Shown: positions 19,184-28,552, numbered from the stretch's first letter. The stretch is 64,000 bases of DNA from Halococcus saccharolyticus DSM 5350 (GCF_000336915.1 NZ_AOMD01000015.1:1-64000); one strand, 5' to 3'. A program made the numbers and translations. Notes: generated by a model from the sequence alone, not told the origin.

Positions 19184-19436
19184 TGCACTTCAGATGATGG
19201 CCGGCTCCTTTTTCGCGTTTCTGGGTAACGATGTTCGGTTTCTCACGCGCTGATCTCGACTACTTCGGAGGGATTTCGTCCGACAGTCGTGACAACGAAC
19301 CCTTGAAACGAGGAAGAACGAGTTCGCTCACCGAGAAATGGCACGTTCAAGGCTCAGCCGACGATTCATGACGGTTTGCCGTGACCTTACAAATCAGGAG
19401 GCAAGAGGTATCACTCGTTACGACGTCCATACAGTC

Positions 19437-20033
19437 ATGACTGGAATCGACGATATCGATCACGAGATTCTCGAGTTGCTGATGGAGAACGCTCGTTACT
19501 CCTATCGGGATATCGCGGAACAAGTCGACCGTTCGCCACCGACGGTCTCAGACCGGGTCGAACGTCTCCAAGAGTTGGGGATCATCGAACGGTTCACGCT
19601 TGACATTGATCGATCGATGCTTATCGAGGGATCGACAGTACTCGTAGAACTCGATGTCGAACCCGGCAGCGGCGAGACCGTAGCGGACACTCTCACCGAC
19701 GTGACGGCCATCGAACACGTCATTCAGACGGTCGACGCGACGGTGGTCTTCATCGCACACGCGAACGAGCGAGATATTAGTACCCTGCTCTCAGAAACGC
19801 TTGACGGTGACCAGGTCAGAGATTACACTGTGCGGCTGGTCAGCGAGTCGACCTGGGAGCCTCGATTGGACGAAGAGATGCTTTCAATCGAATGCGTCGT
19901 CTGTGGAAAATCTGTCGACGACGGTGAGACCATCGATCTGGGTGAGCGTACCCACGAAGTGTGCTGTACTTCATGTGCTGGCGAGATCAAAGAGCAGTAC
20001 GACTCTCTCCAGCAGACTGTGGCGAACGAATAA
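19437..20033 (+). CDS. Second Lrp/AsnC regulator with TRASH domain
   Basis: 198 residues from ATG 19437. HTH: DIDHEILELLMENARYSYRD then RSPPTVSDRVERLQELGIIE; RAM-like middle; C-terminal TRASH domain with CVVCGKSVDDGETIDLGERT and CCTSCAGEIKEQYDS. A clear paralogue of the 9.5-kb copper regulator, though diverged in the middle domain. A longer frame from 19338 exists but the homology starts at MTGIDDID. Target unknown; the copper-storage gene, divergent on the minus strand, is the nearest candidate. Confidence 0.9.
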   Translation: MTGIDDIDHEILELLMENARYSYRDIAEQVDRSPPTVSDRVERLQELGIIERFTLDIDRSMLIEGSTVLVELDVEPGSGETVADTLTDVTAIEHVIQTVDATVVFIAHANERDISTLLSETLDGDQVRDYTVRLVSESTWEPRLDEEMLSIECVVCGKSVDDGETIDLGERTHEVCCTSCAGEIKEQYDSLQQTVANE

Positions 20034-20216
20034 GCAGTACCGGGACCGTGAGGGTCATTGAAACTTCAGACACCACGTCGATGCTCAGTCGTTTTGCATA
20101 CCAGAGCGGCAGGATGATTTAGATAGTCATCCAGGTATCTGTGCTGAAATCCTCTTACCCAGGCATTGATTTTTGTGAAACATCCTGAGGTAAGGTTTGT
20201 GAATCCATCATCTGGA

Positions 20217-21011
20217 TTAGAGCAGGCCAGTGATAAACCCGACACCCATAATAATGAGAACGGCGGCAGAGAACGCTGGAAGGTACGGCGTGTACTGTTC
20301 GACTTTCTCCTCGTAGTGCTGGTAGCCCGCAACCAAAAGCATCGTCAGTCCAACAATACCGACGAGTACTGTGAGTGCGTAGGCACTCATCAGTTCGAGA
20401 CAGTACTCCGACCCGGTACACAGCGCGATGATCTCGAACTCCTCCTCGTGGGCGAATCCAAGGACGAATGCGAACCACGCGATACCGAGGAGGCCACGCT
20501 CAGCTGCCCCATCAAGATCCTCGTCTGAATGAGAATGTCCCCCGATGAACGGGAGGAATCCTTTCAGACGGGAAAGTAACCCCCCATGGTCGTCTGAGTG
20601 ATTCTGGTCGTGCGAATGTCTGTGGTCGTCAGGTTGGTCGGATTTGTGGTTGTGGCCTTCGTGGGAGTGACCGTGACGGTACTCGCGGATGCCGAGGGCA
20701 ATGAGTAAGACACCGGCCACGATACCGACTTGTCCCCCGATTTGGACGCCACCGAGTATCGTGATCGGGTCGTTGATCTGCGTGAGATTGAAATACTCTT
20801 TTGCATAAAAAAACACCCCCACCATCGCTATACTGCTGATGAGGTGACCGACGCCGAGAATGAAACTCGCCGCGAATCCATGTACCCATTTGTTCGTTTG
20901 ATCAAGGGCATACGCAGCGGCAACGGGCCACCCATGTCCTGGTTCGATGCCGTGGACAGCACCGAGCGCGATCGCACCGAGGAGAATCAGAGGTGCTTCG
21001 GTGTGTAACAT
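20217..21011 (-). CDS. NicO/RcnA-like nickel or cobalt transporter
   Basis: 264 residues, about six to seven membrane helices. The first helix carries AIALGAVHGIEPGHGWPVAA, matching the H-x-PGH motif of NicO transporters. The cytoplasmic loop is His-rich: REYRHGHSHEGHNHKSDQ, DDHRHSHDQNHSDDHGG. A second polar motif is GFAHEEEFEIIALC. RcnA-like members efflux Ni/Co, other NicO members import. It is divergent from nikR, so nickel is the probable substrate; direction of transport is open. Confidence 0.85.
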   Translation of the reverse strand: MLHTEAPLILLGAIALGAVHGIEPGHGWPVAAAYALDQTNKWVHGFAASFILGVGHLISSIAMVGVFFYAKEYFNLTQINDPITILGGVQIGGQVGIVAGVLLIALGIREYRHGHSHEGHNHKSDQPDDHRHSHDQNHSDDHGGLLSRLKGFLPFIGGHSHSDEDLDGAAERGLLGIAWFAFVLGFAHEEEFEIIALCTGSEYCLELMSAYALTVLVGIVGLTMLLVAGYQHYEEKVEQYTPYLPAFSAAVLIIMGVGFITGLL

Positions 21012-21114
21012 CTACCTTCGTATCCGCCGAGAGCGTGATTAACGGTTGTTATTACCGAAACGGGGGCATCGTCATACAGAGGGATCTTGTACAAGCACGA
21101 CGAGGCAATACAAC

Positions 21115-21510
21115 ATGCGAACGAGCTTTAATATCCCCGATGACGTGGTCGAAGAGTTTGATAGAGTATGGAAGGAGGAAGATATTGAGAATCGATCCCG
21201 AGCAGTCAGAGAGGCGATGCTGGAGTACATCGAGTTGCACTCACGGCTCGAAGACACGACCGGCGAGGTCGTCGCACTCGTTGCTTTCGACTACCGCCAC
21301 CACGACGTAATACAGGAGCTTCATGCTGTCCAGCACGGATATCAAGACGTCATCCTCAACACGAGTCACACGCACCAAGGCGAGTGGTGTCTCGAATCAC
21401 TCTTCTGTCGCGGGGCCGCCGAACGAGTCCGTGAGCTCATCTACCGGCTCCGCGACTTCGACGGTGTACGTCGCGTGAAGGTGATGGTCATCCGCGATGG
21501 GGAGGCGTGA
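21115..21510 (+). CDS. nikR: NikR nickel-responsive regulator
   Basis: 131 residues. Ribbon-helix-helix N-terminus (MRTSFNIPDDVVEEFDRVWK, ENRSRAVREAMLEYIE) and an ACT-like C-terminal domain with the nickel ligands H, HxH and C preserved in ELHAVQHGYQDVILNTSHTH and QGEWCLE. E. coli NikR has H76, H87, H89, C95 in this spacing. The ATG at 21115 gives the typical NikR start; the upstream extension is not homologous. It binds Ni(II) and represses, presumably the divergent NicO gene. Confidence 0.92.
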   Translation: MRTSFNIPDDVVEEFDRVWKEEDIENRSRAVREAMLEYIELHSRLEDTTGEVVALVAFDYRHHDVIQELHAVQHGYQDVILNTSHTHQGEWCLESLFCRGAAERVRELIYRLRDFDGVRRVKVMVIRDGEA

Positions 21511-21692
21511 CGCCTCGATATCGAGGTATGGGAGAAACCAGCATTAGATGTTGGCTACCAGTTCGTTACCGAAAGAGCGTGACTCCATGAGAATCCCGCT
21601 GAAGTCACTGGAGCGTGAAGTCCGTCAGGGAGTCACAAAGGTCGATCTATGACATGCACACCAGAGCGCATGAGGGTGTCATAGAACCCATC

Positions 21693-22075
21693 TCATGCCG
21701 TGAGCATCTCGCGGCCCGGGTTGTTTCCTTGTTTGTCGTTGGTGATCGCGACGACCACTCGGAGGCACAGCGCGAGGAACACCTGCGACCGTGCGTGGTG
21801 CGGCCTCGGGCGCGGACGGGCCCGAGGCCGCAGTTCTTGACCGCATCGTTGATCCGTTCGACCTGTGTCTGGCGGTTGTACGTCTCGTCTAAGACTGAGC
21901 GTTTGAGCTGAACGTCCTTGCTGTGGTTTTCGATGCGGTCTTCGACCCGGTACTCGATATCGAGCGGATCGTCAGTATTTTGAGAGTTGTACGGGGCGAT
22001 TGGCACGACCCCTGCATCCAGCAGGAGATCGTACCAGTCCAGCGTGTCGTACGCACTGTCGGCGATCATCCACAT
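21693..22075 (-). pseudogene. Transposase remnant (DDE family, C-terminal, frameshifted)
   Basis: MWMIADSAYDTLDWYDLLLD, VVPIAPYNSQNTDDPLDIEY and RVEDRIENHSKDVQLKRSVL are the C-terminal part of a haloarchaeal DDE transposase with the ADSAYD motif. Near 21790-21800 the frame breaks: the expected ending ARSQVFLALCLRVVVAITND then KQGNNPGREMLTA lies in another frame down to a stop at 21693. No intact start, and in-frame stops lie above 22080. A decayed, non-functional copy. Confidence 0.75.
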
Positions 22076-22174
22076 GGCTGCTCGATGGCGAGCGCGTCAC
22101 GAGTGACTCTAGGAAACTGCTGGGTGATGACTCATCGAGATGAGCGTTGATCGAAACATCACGAATTCCCTGGC

Positions 22175-23662
22175 TTACGGGTCCAGTGCGAGGAGATTCG
22201 AGTCTCCAGTGGCCGAGTTCCCATCCGCCAAGTATGCTGTATCGCTCAGCCCCGTTGCATCGAACACCGTCTCTTTCCCGAGGGAGGCAGTCGGCTGTCC
22301 CTGAGAATTTATCGCATAGACGGTGAGGAACGGTTGATTTGCAGTATCACCTGTAATAGCCGAAACGATTAGAGCGTCGTTCGTTGCAGCCTCAGGCCAA
22401 GCGTTGTTCGACGGCGGGTCGAACGTCCAGCGTTTCTTGCCAGCCACGTCGTATGCTGTGGCCGCGTCGGATCGTATTCGGGATCGCGTGTATAGAGTAT
22501 CACCGTCGGGATCGAGCAAGAGCCACTCGCCATACGTATCGTCGCGCCAAACGATGGTGCCGTCGGTTTCGACTGTGACAACTGCCTTACCGCCAGCATA
22601 GAGACGATTGCCATCGAGCAGTAGCTCATGTATCGGAAGGTCGTGCTGCCAGTCCACGCTTCCGTTTGGACCGACACCGTGGAGAGTCGAAGCGGCATCC
22701 TTGCCGGTGAGATAGAAGACCCGCTCGGTGGCGGCCTCGACTCTAGTGGCTGGTCCATACTCGTATGCAAATCGTCGTTTACCGTCTAGTTCAAGGCCCA
22801 CGAGACGGTCTGCGACAGCGACGTAGACCCCGTTGGAGTTCACAGCCACATCCTGAACGCCGATGAACTCACGCGTCCAGCGTACCTTACCATTAGCTGA
22901 ATCGAGACCGTAAACGACTGTCGATAATGGTGATCCAGTTGTTGTGTGGCTAACAGTTCTCCGTTCCGAAAACTCGAGACCGGTGGCGACCACGAGGTCG
23001 GCGGTGACACCAGCGAGGGCAAACTCTCGATTCCGTCGGAGCGACCAACGACGCTCACCAGTAGCTTGGTCAAGTGCCTGGACGGCACCCCATCGTCGTT
23101 CCCCCACGCGGCCAGTAACGGCATAGACGGTTTCATTGGCGAGTGTCACTCCCCACTGGCCGCGGGCGATACGCTGGTAAGACGCATGAGAACCTCCGAC
23201 TGGCTCTCCCTCGGATTTCATCTGCCAGATGATTGACTGCTCAGCAGGGTCGATAGCCGCGACTGCTGAGGGGCCGTTGTTTTCACTTAAGGTCGCGAAC
23301 AGTCGGTTATCGGCAGTATCCAGTCCTAATACCTGCCAATCGTCGAGAGGCATGGACCACTGAGGCGTCCACTCTGAATCATCATCAACCGTCGCTGGCG
23401 TGGTCTCTGGTGGTTCATCGTCTACTGTTTCTGAAGTGGTCTCTCGGGGTTCGTCTGTCGTTCTTGAATGGAACGTTTCAGTTCGAGTGGAGGTCCGTAA
23501 CCGATCGACAGCTGTGGTTGTTTCGACGGATTCGGATGGTTCCGTCGCCGCTCGTGTCGGATCGGCGTCTCCAGTTTCGCCGCCAATACAGCCTGCCAAC
23601 GCAGCGCCTGCGAGCAGACTGCCGCTGGCGCGGAGAAGCGAGCGTCGCGTGGGTGCTGCCAT
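22175..23662 (-). CDS. PQQ-like beta-propeller lipoprotein (Tat-exported)
   Basis: 495 residues. Tat motif TRRSLLRASGSLL with lipobox ALAGC, then a Thr/Glu-rich linker (residues about 30-110), then PQQ-like propeller repeats: AAIDPAEQSIIWQMKSEGEP, VQALDQATGERRWSLRRN, VYGLDSANGKVRWTREF, each with the GxxxW motif. Extracellular binding or structural protein; no PQQ-dehydrogenase catalytic residues are recognisable, so the substrate is unknown. Stand-alone gene. Confidence 0.88.
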   Translation of the reverse strand: MAAPTRRSLLRASGSLLAGAALAGCIGGETGDADPTRAATEPSESVETTTAVDRLRTSTRTETFHSRTTDEPRETTSETVDDEPPETTPATVDDDSEWTPQWSMPLDDWQVLGLDTADNRLFATLSENNGPSAVAAIDPAEQSIIWQMKSEGEPVGGSHASYQRIARGQWGVTLANETVYAVTGRVGERRWGAVQALDQATGERRWSLRRNREFALAGVTADLVVATGLEFSERRTVSHTTTGSPLSTVVYGLDSANGKVRWTREFIGVQDVAVNSNGVYVAVADRLVGLELDGKRRFAYEYGPATRVEAATERVFYLTGKDAASTLHGVGPNGSVDWQHDLPIHELLLDGNRLYAGGKAVVTVETDGTIVWRDDTYGEWLLLDPDGDTLYTRSRIRSDAATAYDVAGKKRWTFDPPSNNAWPEAATNDALIVSAITGDTANQPFLTVYAINSQGQPTASLGKETVFDATGLSDTAYLADGNSATGDSNLLALDP

Positions 23663-23871
23663 GTTCGGATAGTCAACAGGTGGTTATAAGGGTCTTGTGT
23701 GGCCTCAAGCGGCATTTGAGCTAGCTATGACCTGTACTCAGTATCGTCCAAAGCTTCCCGGTTGACTATCTCGAAGTGCGTCGCCAAGTCTCGATTAATC
23801 AGCAGAGGGGGCTCGAGACACTCGAATTCGGCACCGTGATCGTCGGGTTTACTGGCTTCTATAGGATAACA

Positions 23872-23884
23872 TCTAACCGTTAGA
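23872..23884. promoter_or_regulatory. Inverted repeat in DtxR-gene promoter (candidate metal box)
   Basis: TCTAACCGTTAGA, perfect 6-bp arms with one central base, 18 bases before the ATG of the DtxR-family gene. A similar repeat stands before the GDT1 gene at 24710-24725. It resembles the DtxR/SirR-type TTAG...CTAA operators, so autoregulation is plausible. Confidence 0.55.
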
Positions 23885-23901
23885 CGCACCTAATAGGGCG
23901 T

Positions 23902-24603
23902 ATGTCGAGCGCAAAGGCTGAGGACTACATCAAGGCGGTCTACCAGCTCAGCGACGGCGAGGAGCCGGTCCCGCCGTCAGAGATCGCCGAGGCCCTTGAC
24001 GTGACGACCCCAACTGTGACCGCGACGATGAAGCGCCTCGCCGACCAGGACCTCATCGAGCGCGAGGAGTACAAGGGGTCACACCTGACCGAGGAGGGTG
24101 AACTCCTCGCCATCGAGACGATCCGCCATCACCGCCTGCTCGAACTCTTTCTCGCCGAGCAACTGAACTACGACTGGACCGAGGTTCACAACGAGGCCGA
24201 CCGACTCGAACACCACATCAGCGAGCGATTCGAAACGGAACTTGCCGCCGCACTCGACGAGCCGACGGTCGACCCACACGGCTCGCCGATCCCGACCGCC
24301 GATCTCGAACAATCCAAAGAGAACGATGCTCCGCTCTATGAGTTCGGAGAAGGCGATAGTGTAATTGTCGCACAGGTGGCCGACCGCGATTCCGAGGTGC
24401 TTGACTACCTCGCCGAGGCCGGAATCACGCCCGGCACGCGACTCGAAATCAACGAGATCGCACCGTTCGGGATGGTTACTGTCACGCCCACGAATGAGGA
24501 CGGAGACGAATCGGTTTCGCTGCCCGAGGAGATCGCGGCGACCGTTCGCGTCCGTGACCTAGACCCCGATGAGCCCGATAATGGGAGTGTGTTAGCAGGG
24601 TGA
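23902..24603 (+). CDS. DtxR/SirR-family metal-dependent regulator
   Basis: 233 residues. Three parts: winged-helix (EDYIKAVYQLSDGEEPVPPS, TTPTVTATMKRLADQDLIER, GSHLTEEGELLAIETIRHHR), a dimerisation and metal-binding helix region (HRLLELFLAEQLNYDWTEVH, NEADRLEHHISERFETELAA), and a C-terminal SH3-like FeoA-type domain (LAEAGITPGTRLEINEIAPF). Ligand residues of the primary site (HHR, E, H in EADRLEHH) are kept. Iron- or manganese-responsive repressor. Its neighbour GDT1 suggests Mn. A palindrome lies before the start. Confidence 0.93.
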   Translation: MSSAKAEDYIKAVYQLSDGEEPVPPSEIAEALDVTTPTVTATMKRLADQDLIEREEYKGSHLTEEGELLAIETIRHHRLLELFLAEQLNYDWTEVHNEADRLEHHISERFETELAAALDEPTVDPHGSPIPTADLEQSKENDAPLYEFGEGDSVIVAQVADRDSEVLDYLAEAGITPGTRLEINEIAPFGMVTVTPTNEDGDESVSLPEEIAATVRVRDLDPDEPDNGSVLAG

Positions 24604-24709
24604 TTCGGTCCGCGACAACCCGACAACAGAGCCGTACCTGAGTATCTACCCGCACGATACCTGGCCCACATGCCGTGTTGTGCTATCCCAAGTCTTATGT
24701 TTGCTTGAT

Positions 24710-24725
24710 CTAAACCTGTGTTTAG
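24710..24725. promoter_or_regulatory. Inverted repeat upstream of GDT1 gene (candidate metal box)
   Basis: CTAAAC-CTGT-GTTTAG, six-base arms with a 4-base spacer, flanked by T and G (TCTAAAC...GTTTAGG). It shares the TCTAA(A)C/GTT(T)AG character of the repeat before the DtxR-type gene. It lies about 160 bases before the GTG start, far for an operator of a leaderless transcript, so the promoter may be upstream of here. Confidence 0.5.
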
Positions 24726-24882
24726 GTAGTCGACAACAAGATATCCGAACCCTACAACAGTAGCAGCTGCTACGACAAATGATACATGATCGAAACTAAC
24801 AACGGGTGAATGATACCATGGTAGAGGATGCTCTTATCAGATATGTCGGGACGAACAATGGCTCGGCCAGGGTGATCGTATC

Positions 24883-25584
24883 GTGAGCGACGTGGGGTGG
24901 CTGGCCGTCGTCGGGATCGCCTTCGGCGCACAGCTAGCCGTGTTGCCTGGCGAGAAGGTCCAGTTCATCATCGCGGGCCTCTCGACCCGGTACCACCCGT
25001 TGCTCGTCGTCTCGGCGGCCGGCACTGCATTCGCGGGATGGACTGCCCTCGAGGTCGTCTTCGGACAGCTGGTGCAACAAGCTCTCTCGGGGACCGTCCT
25101 CGCGCTGTTGACAGCGGGAATGTTCGCGCTGTTCGCTGTCCTGTTGGTCCGCTCAGCACCCACGGAAAACGACGCTACGGTAACCGACGGCGGTGCGTTC
25201 GATGCTGGCAACGAACTGGATGTTCGAATACCTGTGCTCGACCGACAGGTCCCGAACGTTCTCGGCGGTTTTTTGCCGATCTTCGTCATGATGGCTGTCG
25301 GCGAGTTCGGTGACAAGACCCAGCTGATCACGATCACACTGGCGAGCAACTACGCTGCGCATCCGACTGCGATCTGGGCCGGTGAGATGCTCGCTATCAT
25401 TCCTGTAAGCCTCGCAAACGCCTACTTCTTCAACCACTTCTCTCATCGATTCGATCTACGGAAGGCTCACCTCGCGGGGGCGGCGCTCTTCGCCTTCTTC
25501 GCGTTCGATACGGTACTCGGCCTCGCAACCGGGTTTTCGCTGTGGGAGACGTTCATCGAGGGCGTCGCAACCCTGCTGACTTGA
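24883..25584 (+). CDS. GDT1/UPF0016 (TMEM165-like) cation transporter
   Basis: 233 residues, six helices in two repeats of three. The second repeat has the signature FGDKTQLITITLASNY (ExGDKT: VGEFGDKTQ). In the first repeat the equivalent position reads LPGEKVQFIIAGLSTRYHP, so the first motif is degenerate. Family members exchange Mn2+ or Ca2+; fits with the DtxR-type regulator upstream. Starts with GTG at 24883. Ends 17 bases before an IS200/605 element, so its 3' context was altered. Confidence 0.85.
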   Translation: MSDVGWLAVVGIAFGAQLAVLPGEKVQFIIAGLSTRYHPLLVVSAAGTAFAGWTALEVVFGQLVQQALSGTVLALLTAGMFALFAVLLVRSAPTENDATVTDGGAFDAGNELDVRIPVLDRQVPNVLGGFLPIFVMMAVGEFGDKTQLITITLASNYAAHPTAIWAGEMLAIIPVSLANAYFFNHFSHRFDLRKAHLAGAALFAFFAFDTVLGLATGFSLWETFIEGVATLLT

Positions 25585-25601
25585 CATATAGCAAGCGGAC
25601 G

Positions 25602-25621
25602 CCCGCACCTTTAGGTGCGGG
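25602..25621. repeat. Left-end hairpin of IS200/605-type element
   Basis: CCCGCACCT-TT-AGGTGCGGG, perfect 9-bp arms and 2-base loop, about 85 bases before the tnpB ATG. The central TTTAGG pattern is also found in the right hairpin. Confidence 0.85.
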
Positions 25622-25707
25622 TCCAAGCGATAGGCCGTCTCGTGGACCACCACACCCACCAAAACCAATAGACTTAGGCCGTTTGGGGTCGATTCTCTGG
25701 TACGGCA

Positions 25708-27021
25708 ATGAGGCGTTCCAACACCTTCGACGTAGCCCCTCGCTCGGAGTTGGACGGCGAGTTGCTACGGCGGCTATTGGACGCTTCTGCCGCTCTCTGG
25801 AACGAACTCACCTACGAACGCCGTCAACGGTTCTTCGACGGCGAATCCGTGTGGGATACCGACGACTACCGCAAGCGGTACGTCGGCGTCCTCGGGTCCG
25901 CGACCGCCCAGCAGGTGATTCGCAAGAACCGCGAGGCGTGGCGATCTTTCTTCTCGCTCAAAGAGAAGGGCGAAGCCGCCGGGCCGTCGGGCTACTGGGG
26001 CAACGAGGACGACGGCAGGGTATTGCGAACCTATGTCCGCAACGACCAGTACACACTCGAAACCGGCGAGCGGTCGCGCCTCGAAATCCCGGTCGGGTCG
26101 GACCTCAAGGACGAGTACGGACTCGGCCACACCGAGCGCCTCCGTTTGGAAGTACGCGGCGAACCGAAGTGGTCGGGCAAGCAGGGCCGTCTCGAATTGT
26201 ACTACGACGAGTTGGACGACCGATTCAGGGCCATTCAACCCGTGAGCGACTGTTCTCCACGGGACACACCATTAGCCGACGAAACGGCTGCTCTGGACAT
26301 CGGCGCGAACAACATCGTCGCGGCGACCACTTCGACCGGCCAGCAATTCCTGTACGGTGGACGCGACCTGTTCGACCGCTTCCGCGAAACGACGCGAGAA
26401 ATCGCTCGGCTACAATCGCTACTCGCCGAGGGTCGGTACACGTCGGAGCGGATTCGACGTCTCTACCGGCGTCGGACGCGGCGGCGCGACCACGCGATGG
26501 ACGCGCTCGCCAGAGACCTCATCGAGCGCCTCCACGCCGAGGGGGTTTCGGCGGTGTACGTCGGCGCGCTCACCGACGTACTCTCCGCGTCGTGGTCGGT
26601 TCGGGCGAACGCGAAGACGCACAACTTCTGGGCGTTTCGCGCGTTCATCGACCGACTTACTTGCACCGCCGAGGAGTTCGGCATCACGGTCGAAGTTCGC
26701 TCCGAAGCGTGGACCTCGCGGGAGTGTCCGAACTGCGGGTCGACCGGTCGGACTACCAGGCACCGCGATACGCTCACCTGCGAGTGCGGATTCGAGGGCC
26801 ACGCGGACCTCACGGCGTCCGAGACGTTCCTGCGACGCCACAGCGACACGACAGTACCACGGCCGATGGCACGGCCCGTGTGCCTCAAGTGGGACGACCA
26901 TCGATGGTCGGCGTCACCATGCGCTCGCCGTCCCAACGAGGAGCACACGAACCCGCAAGATGCCTCCGTCGAGGTGGGTCAGCGTGACCGACCCCGATCG
27001 CGGGGATTCCCCGGCCTTTAG
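25708..27021 (+). CDS. tnpB: TnpB RNA-guided nuclease
   Basis: 437 residues. N-terminal OrfB HTH region ([20 protein letters not shown]), then the split RuvC-like domain with [15 protein letters not shown] (first catalytic Asp), second region [20 protein letters not shown] with [16 protein letters not shown] (Glu) and the zinc ribbon CPNCG...CECG, and [13 protein letters not shown] (final Asp). Zinc fingers and RuvC motifs appear intact, so it may be active. TnpB cuts DNA guided by an omega RNA made from the element's 3' end. No tnpA, so mobility would need a helper in trans. C-terminal 50 residues are less conserved. Confidence 0.93.
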   Translation: MRRSNTFDVAPRSELDGELLRRLLDASAALWNELTYERRQRFFDGESVWDTDDYRKRYVGVLGSATAQQVIRKNREAWRSFFSLKEKGEAAGPSGYWGNEDDGRVLRTYVRNDQYTLETGERSRLEIPVGSDLKDEYGLGHTERLRLEVRGEPKWSGKQGRLELYYDELDDRFRAIQPVSDCSPRDTPLADETAALDIGANNIVAATTSTGQQFLYGGRDLFDRFRETTREIARLQSLLAEGRYTSERIRRLYRRRTRRRDHAMDALARDLIERLHAEGVSAVYVGALTDVLSASWSVRANAKTHNFWAFRAFIDRLTCTAEEFGITVEVRSEAWTSRECPNCGSTGRTTRHRDTLTCECGFEGHADLTASETFLRRHSDTTVPRPMARPVCLKWDDHRWSASPCARRPNEEHTNPQDASVEVGQRDRPRSRGFPGL

Positions 27022-27026
27022 GCCGG
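27011..27026. repeat. Right-end hairpin of IS200/605-type element
   Basis: CCGGCC-TTTA-GGCCGG, six-base arms, spanning the tnpB stop codon. Probably the 3' stem of the omega RNA scaffold; the guide would be whatever sequence follows the element's end (starting about CGGAGGATGTCAAC). The exact boundary is uncertain. Confidence 0.75.
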
Positions 27027-27174
27027 CGGAGGATGTCAACACGCTGGTGGAGTTGACTACCATCACCAGGCTGAAATTGAGTTGTTGCGCTAATCGTGTC
27101 TGAGTGTATAGTTCCACCGACGGGATTCGTGTAGAGACAGTACCGACGCTTTCGTAGTTTTGATCGATTCAGTA

Positions 27175-28479
27175 TTAGTCGCCAAATATACTTCTCTCCG
27201 AAAACCCAGTTGGTGCTCGTCTCCAAACACCCTCGTCGAGGTCGATAGCATCGTTCCACTTCCCGACGATCGTCGCGACGGCGAGATCACCGGTGACGTT
27301 GTTCATCGTGGCGATCCGGCCGAGTATCGGATCCACACCGGCGACGAAGCCGACGACCTCTAGGGGAAGTCCGACCTGGTTGAGCACCACGGTGAGCATG
27401 ACGAGGCCCGCTCCCGGCACGCCTGCCGTCCCGATGCTGATGAGCACGGCGACGAGCAACACCAGCACCTGCTCCGAGAGCATGAGCGGCTGTCCGACCG
27501 CGTTCGCGGCGAACATTACCGTGATCGCCTGCCGGAGTGCCGCGCCGTCCATGTTGGCGGTAGCGCCAACCGGGAGGGCGAACGAGTACACTCGCTCGTC
27601 GATCCGGAGGTCCTCCTCGGCGTTGGTCATCGTCACCGGGAGCGTCCCGCTGGAAGAGCGAGTCGCGAACGCAGTCACCATCGCATCCCTCGCCCCGGCG
27701 AGAAAGGCTATCGGCGAGACGTCGCCAATCACCTGCATCAGGACGAACAGATAGGTGATCGTGATCTGGGCGACGACCGCGAGAGCCACGGCCAGAACGA
27801 GCATCCCGAGCGAGGAGAACACGCCGATCCCTTCAGTACCGATCCCGGCCGCCATCAGGGCAAACACACCGATGACGCCGTACTCGAGCACGCCGCGCAC
27901 CACCACGAACATCGCCTCGGCACCGATCTCGAAGGCCTCGAACAGCGAATCGACACTCTCGGCGTACTCGTCCTGTCGGGCACGAACGTAGGTAAGCGCG
28001 ATCCCGAACACGATGACGAAAAATACGGTCGCAAGCAGATTTCCCTCTGCCATCGCCGCTACTGGGTTCGTGGGAACGATCCCGAGGACGACTTCGGTGA
28101 GGGTGGGTGGGACCTGGGACTCGGCCTCTCCGGCGACGAACTCGACGCCTCGACCCGGCTGGAGAACGTTTGCAACGACGAGTCCGATGATCCCCGCCAT
28201 CGTGGTCGTCAGCGCATACAGACCAACCGTTGCGCCCCCGATGCGACCGAGTCGGGCCGGGGAAAGCTGGCGGATCCCGGTAAGGAGAGTGAACACGATG
28301 ATCGGGACGATCAGCATGTTGAGCAATCGCAAGAAGAGATCGCCGAGCGGACTGAGGACGCTCATGCGGTCGCCGAAGAGGAGACCTGCCGCTGAGCCCA
28401 CGACGAACGCGAGGAAGATTCGATACACGAGGGGGGTCGACTGATATCGCTTCCAAAGCGAGCCGAGAGTACGATTCAT
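27175..28479 (-). CDS. Dicarboxylate/amino acid:cation symporter (DAACS)
   Basis: 434 residues with eight helices and two reentrant loops. Family motifs: GLLFGDRMSVLSPLGDLFLR, LNMLIVPIIVFTLLTGIRQ, SSSGTLPVTMTNAEEDL (hairpin 1 serine-rich), ALPVGATANMDGAALRQA (NMDG Na+ site), GTAGVPGAGLVMLTVVL (hairpin 2), DPILGRIATMNNVTGDLAV. Couples inward Na+ or H+ to uptake of glutamate, aspartate or C4-dicarboxylates. ATG at 28479 chosen on homology (MNRTLGSLWKRY); the extended frame to 28620 is upstream sequence. Upstream UspA gene is on the same strand. Confidence 0.93.
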   Translation of the reverse strand: MNRTLGSLWKRYQSTPLVYRIFLAFVVGSAAGLLFGDRMSVLSPLGDLFLRLLNMLIVPIIVFTLLTGIRQLSPARLGRIGGATVGLYALTTTMAGIIGLVVANVLQPGRGVEFVAGEAESQVPPTLTEVVLGIVPTNPVAAMAEGNLLATVFFVIVFGIALTYVRARQDEYAESVDSLFEAFEIGAEAMFVVVRGVLEYGVIGVFALMAAGIGTEGIGVFSSLGMLVLAVALAVVAQITITYLFVLMQVIGDVSPIAFLAGARDAMVTAFATRSSSGTLPVTMTNAEEDLRIDERVYSFALPVGATANMDGAALRQAITVMFAANAVGQPLMLSEQVLVLLVAVLISIGTAGVPGAGLVMLTVVLNQVGLPLEVVGFVAGVDPILGRIATMNNVTGDLAVATIVGKWNDAIDLDEGVWRRAPTGFSERSIFGD

Positions 28480-28552
28480 ATACGGAGATAGTTTGCCACC
28501 TTCAAACAGGTCCGCTTTCCGTCTGTATCTGCAGGGATCTATGACGAACTGA

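Larger units (their letters stand above)
25590..27035 (+). mobile_element. IS200/IS605-type element with tnpB only (IS1341-like)
   Basis: Contains one long tnpB and no tnpA. Terminal hairpins stand at 25602-25621 (9-bp arms, left end) and 27011-27026 (right end, overlapping the tnpB stop). Boundaries are approximate: there are no terminal inverted repeats or target duplications, as expected for single-strand transposons. TTGAC at 25580-25584 just before the left end would fit a target/TAM. A right-end omega RNA is expected to be encoded at the tnpB 3' end. Confidence 0.8.
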
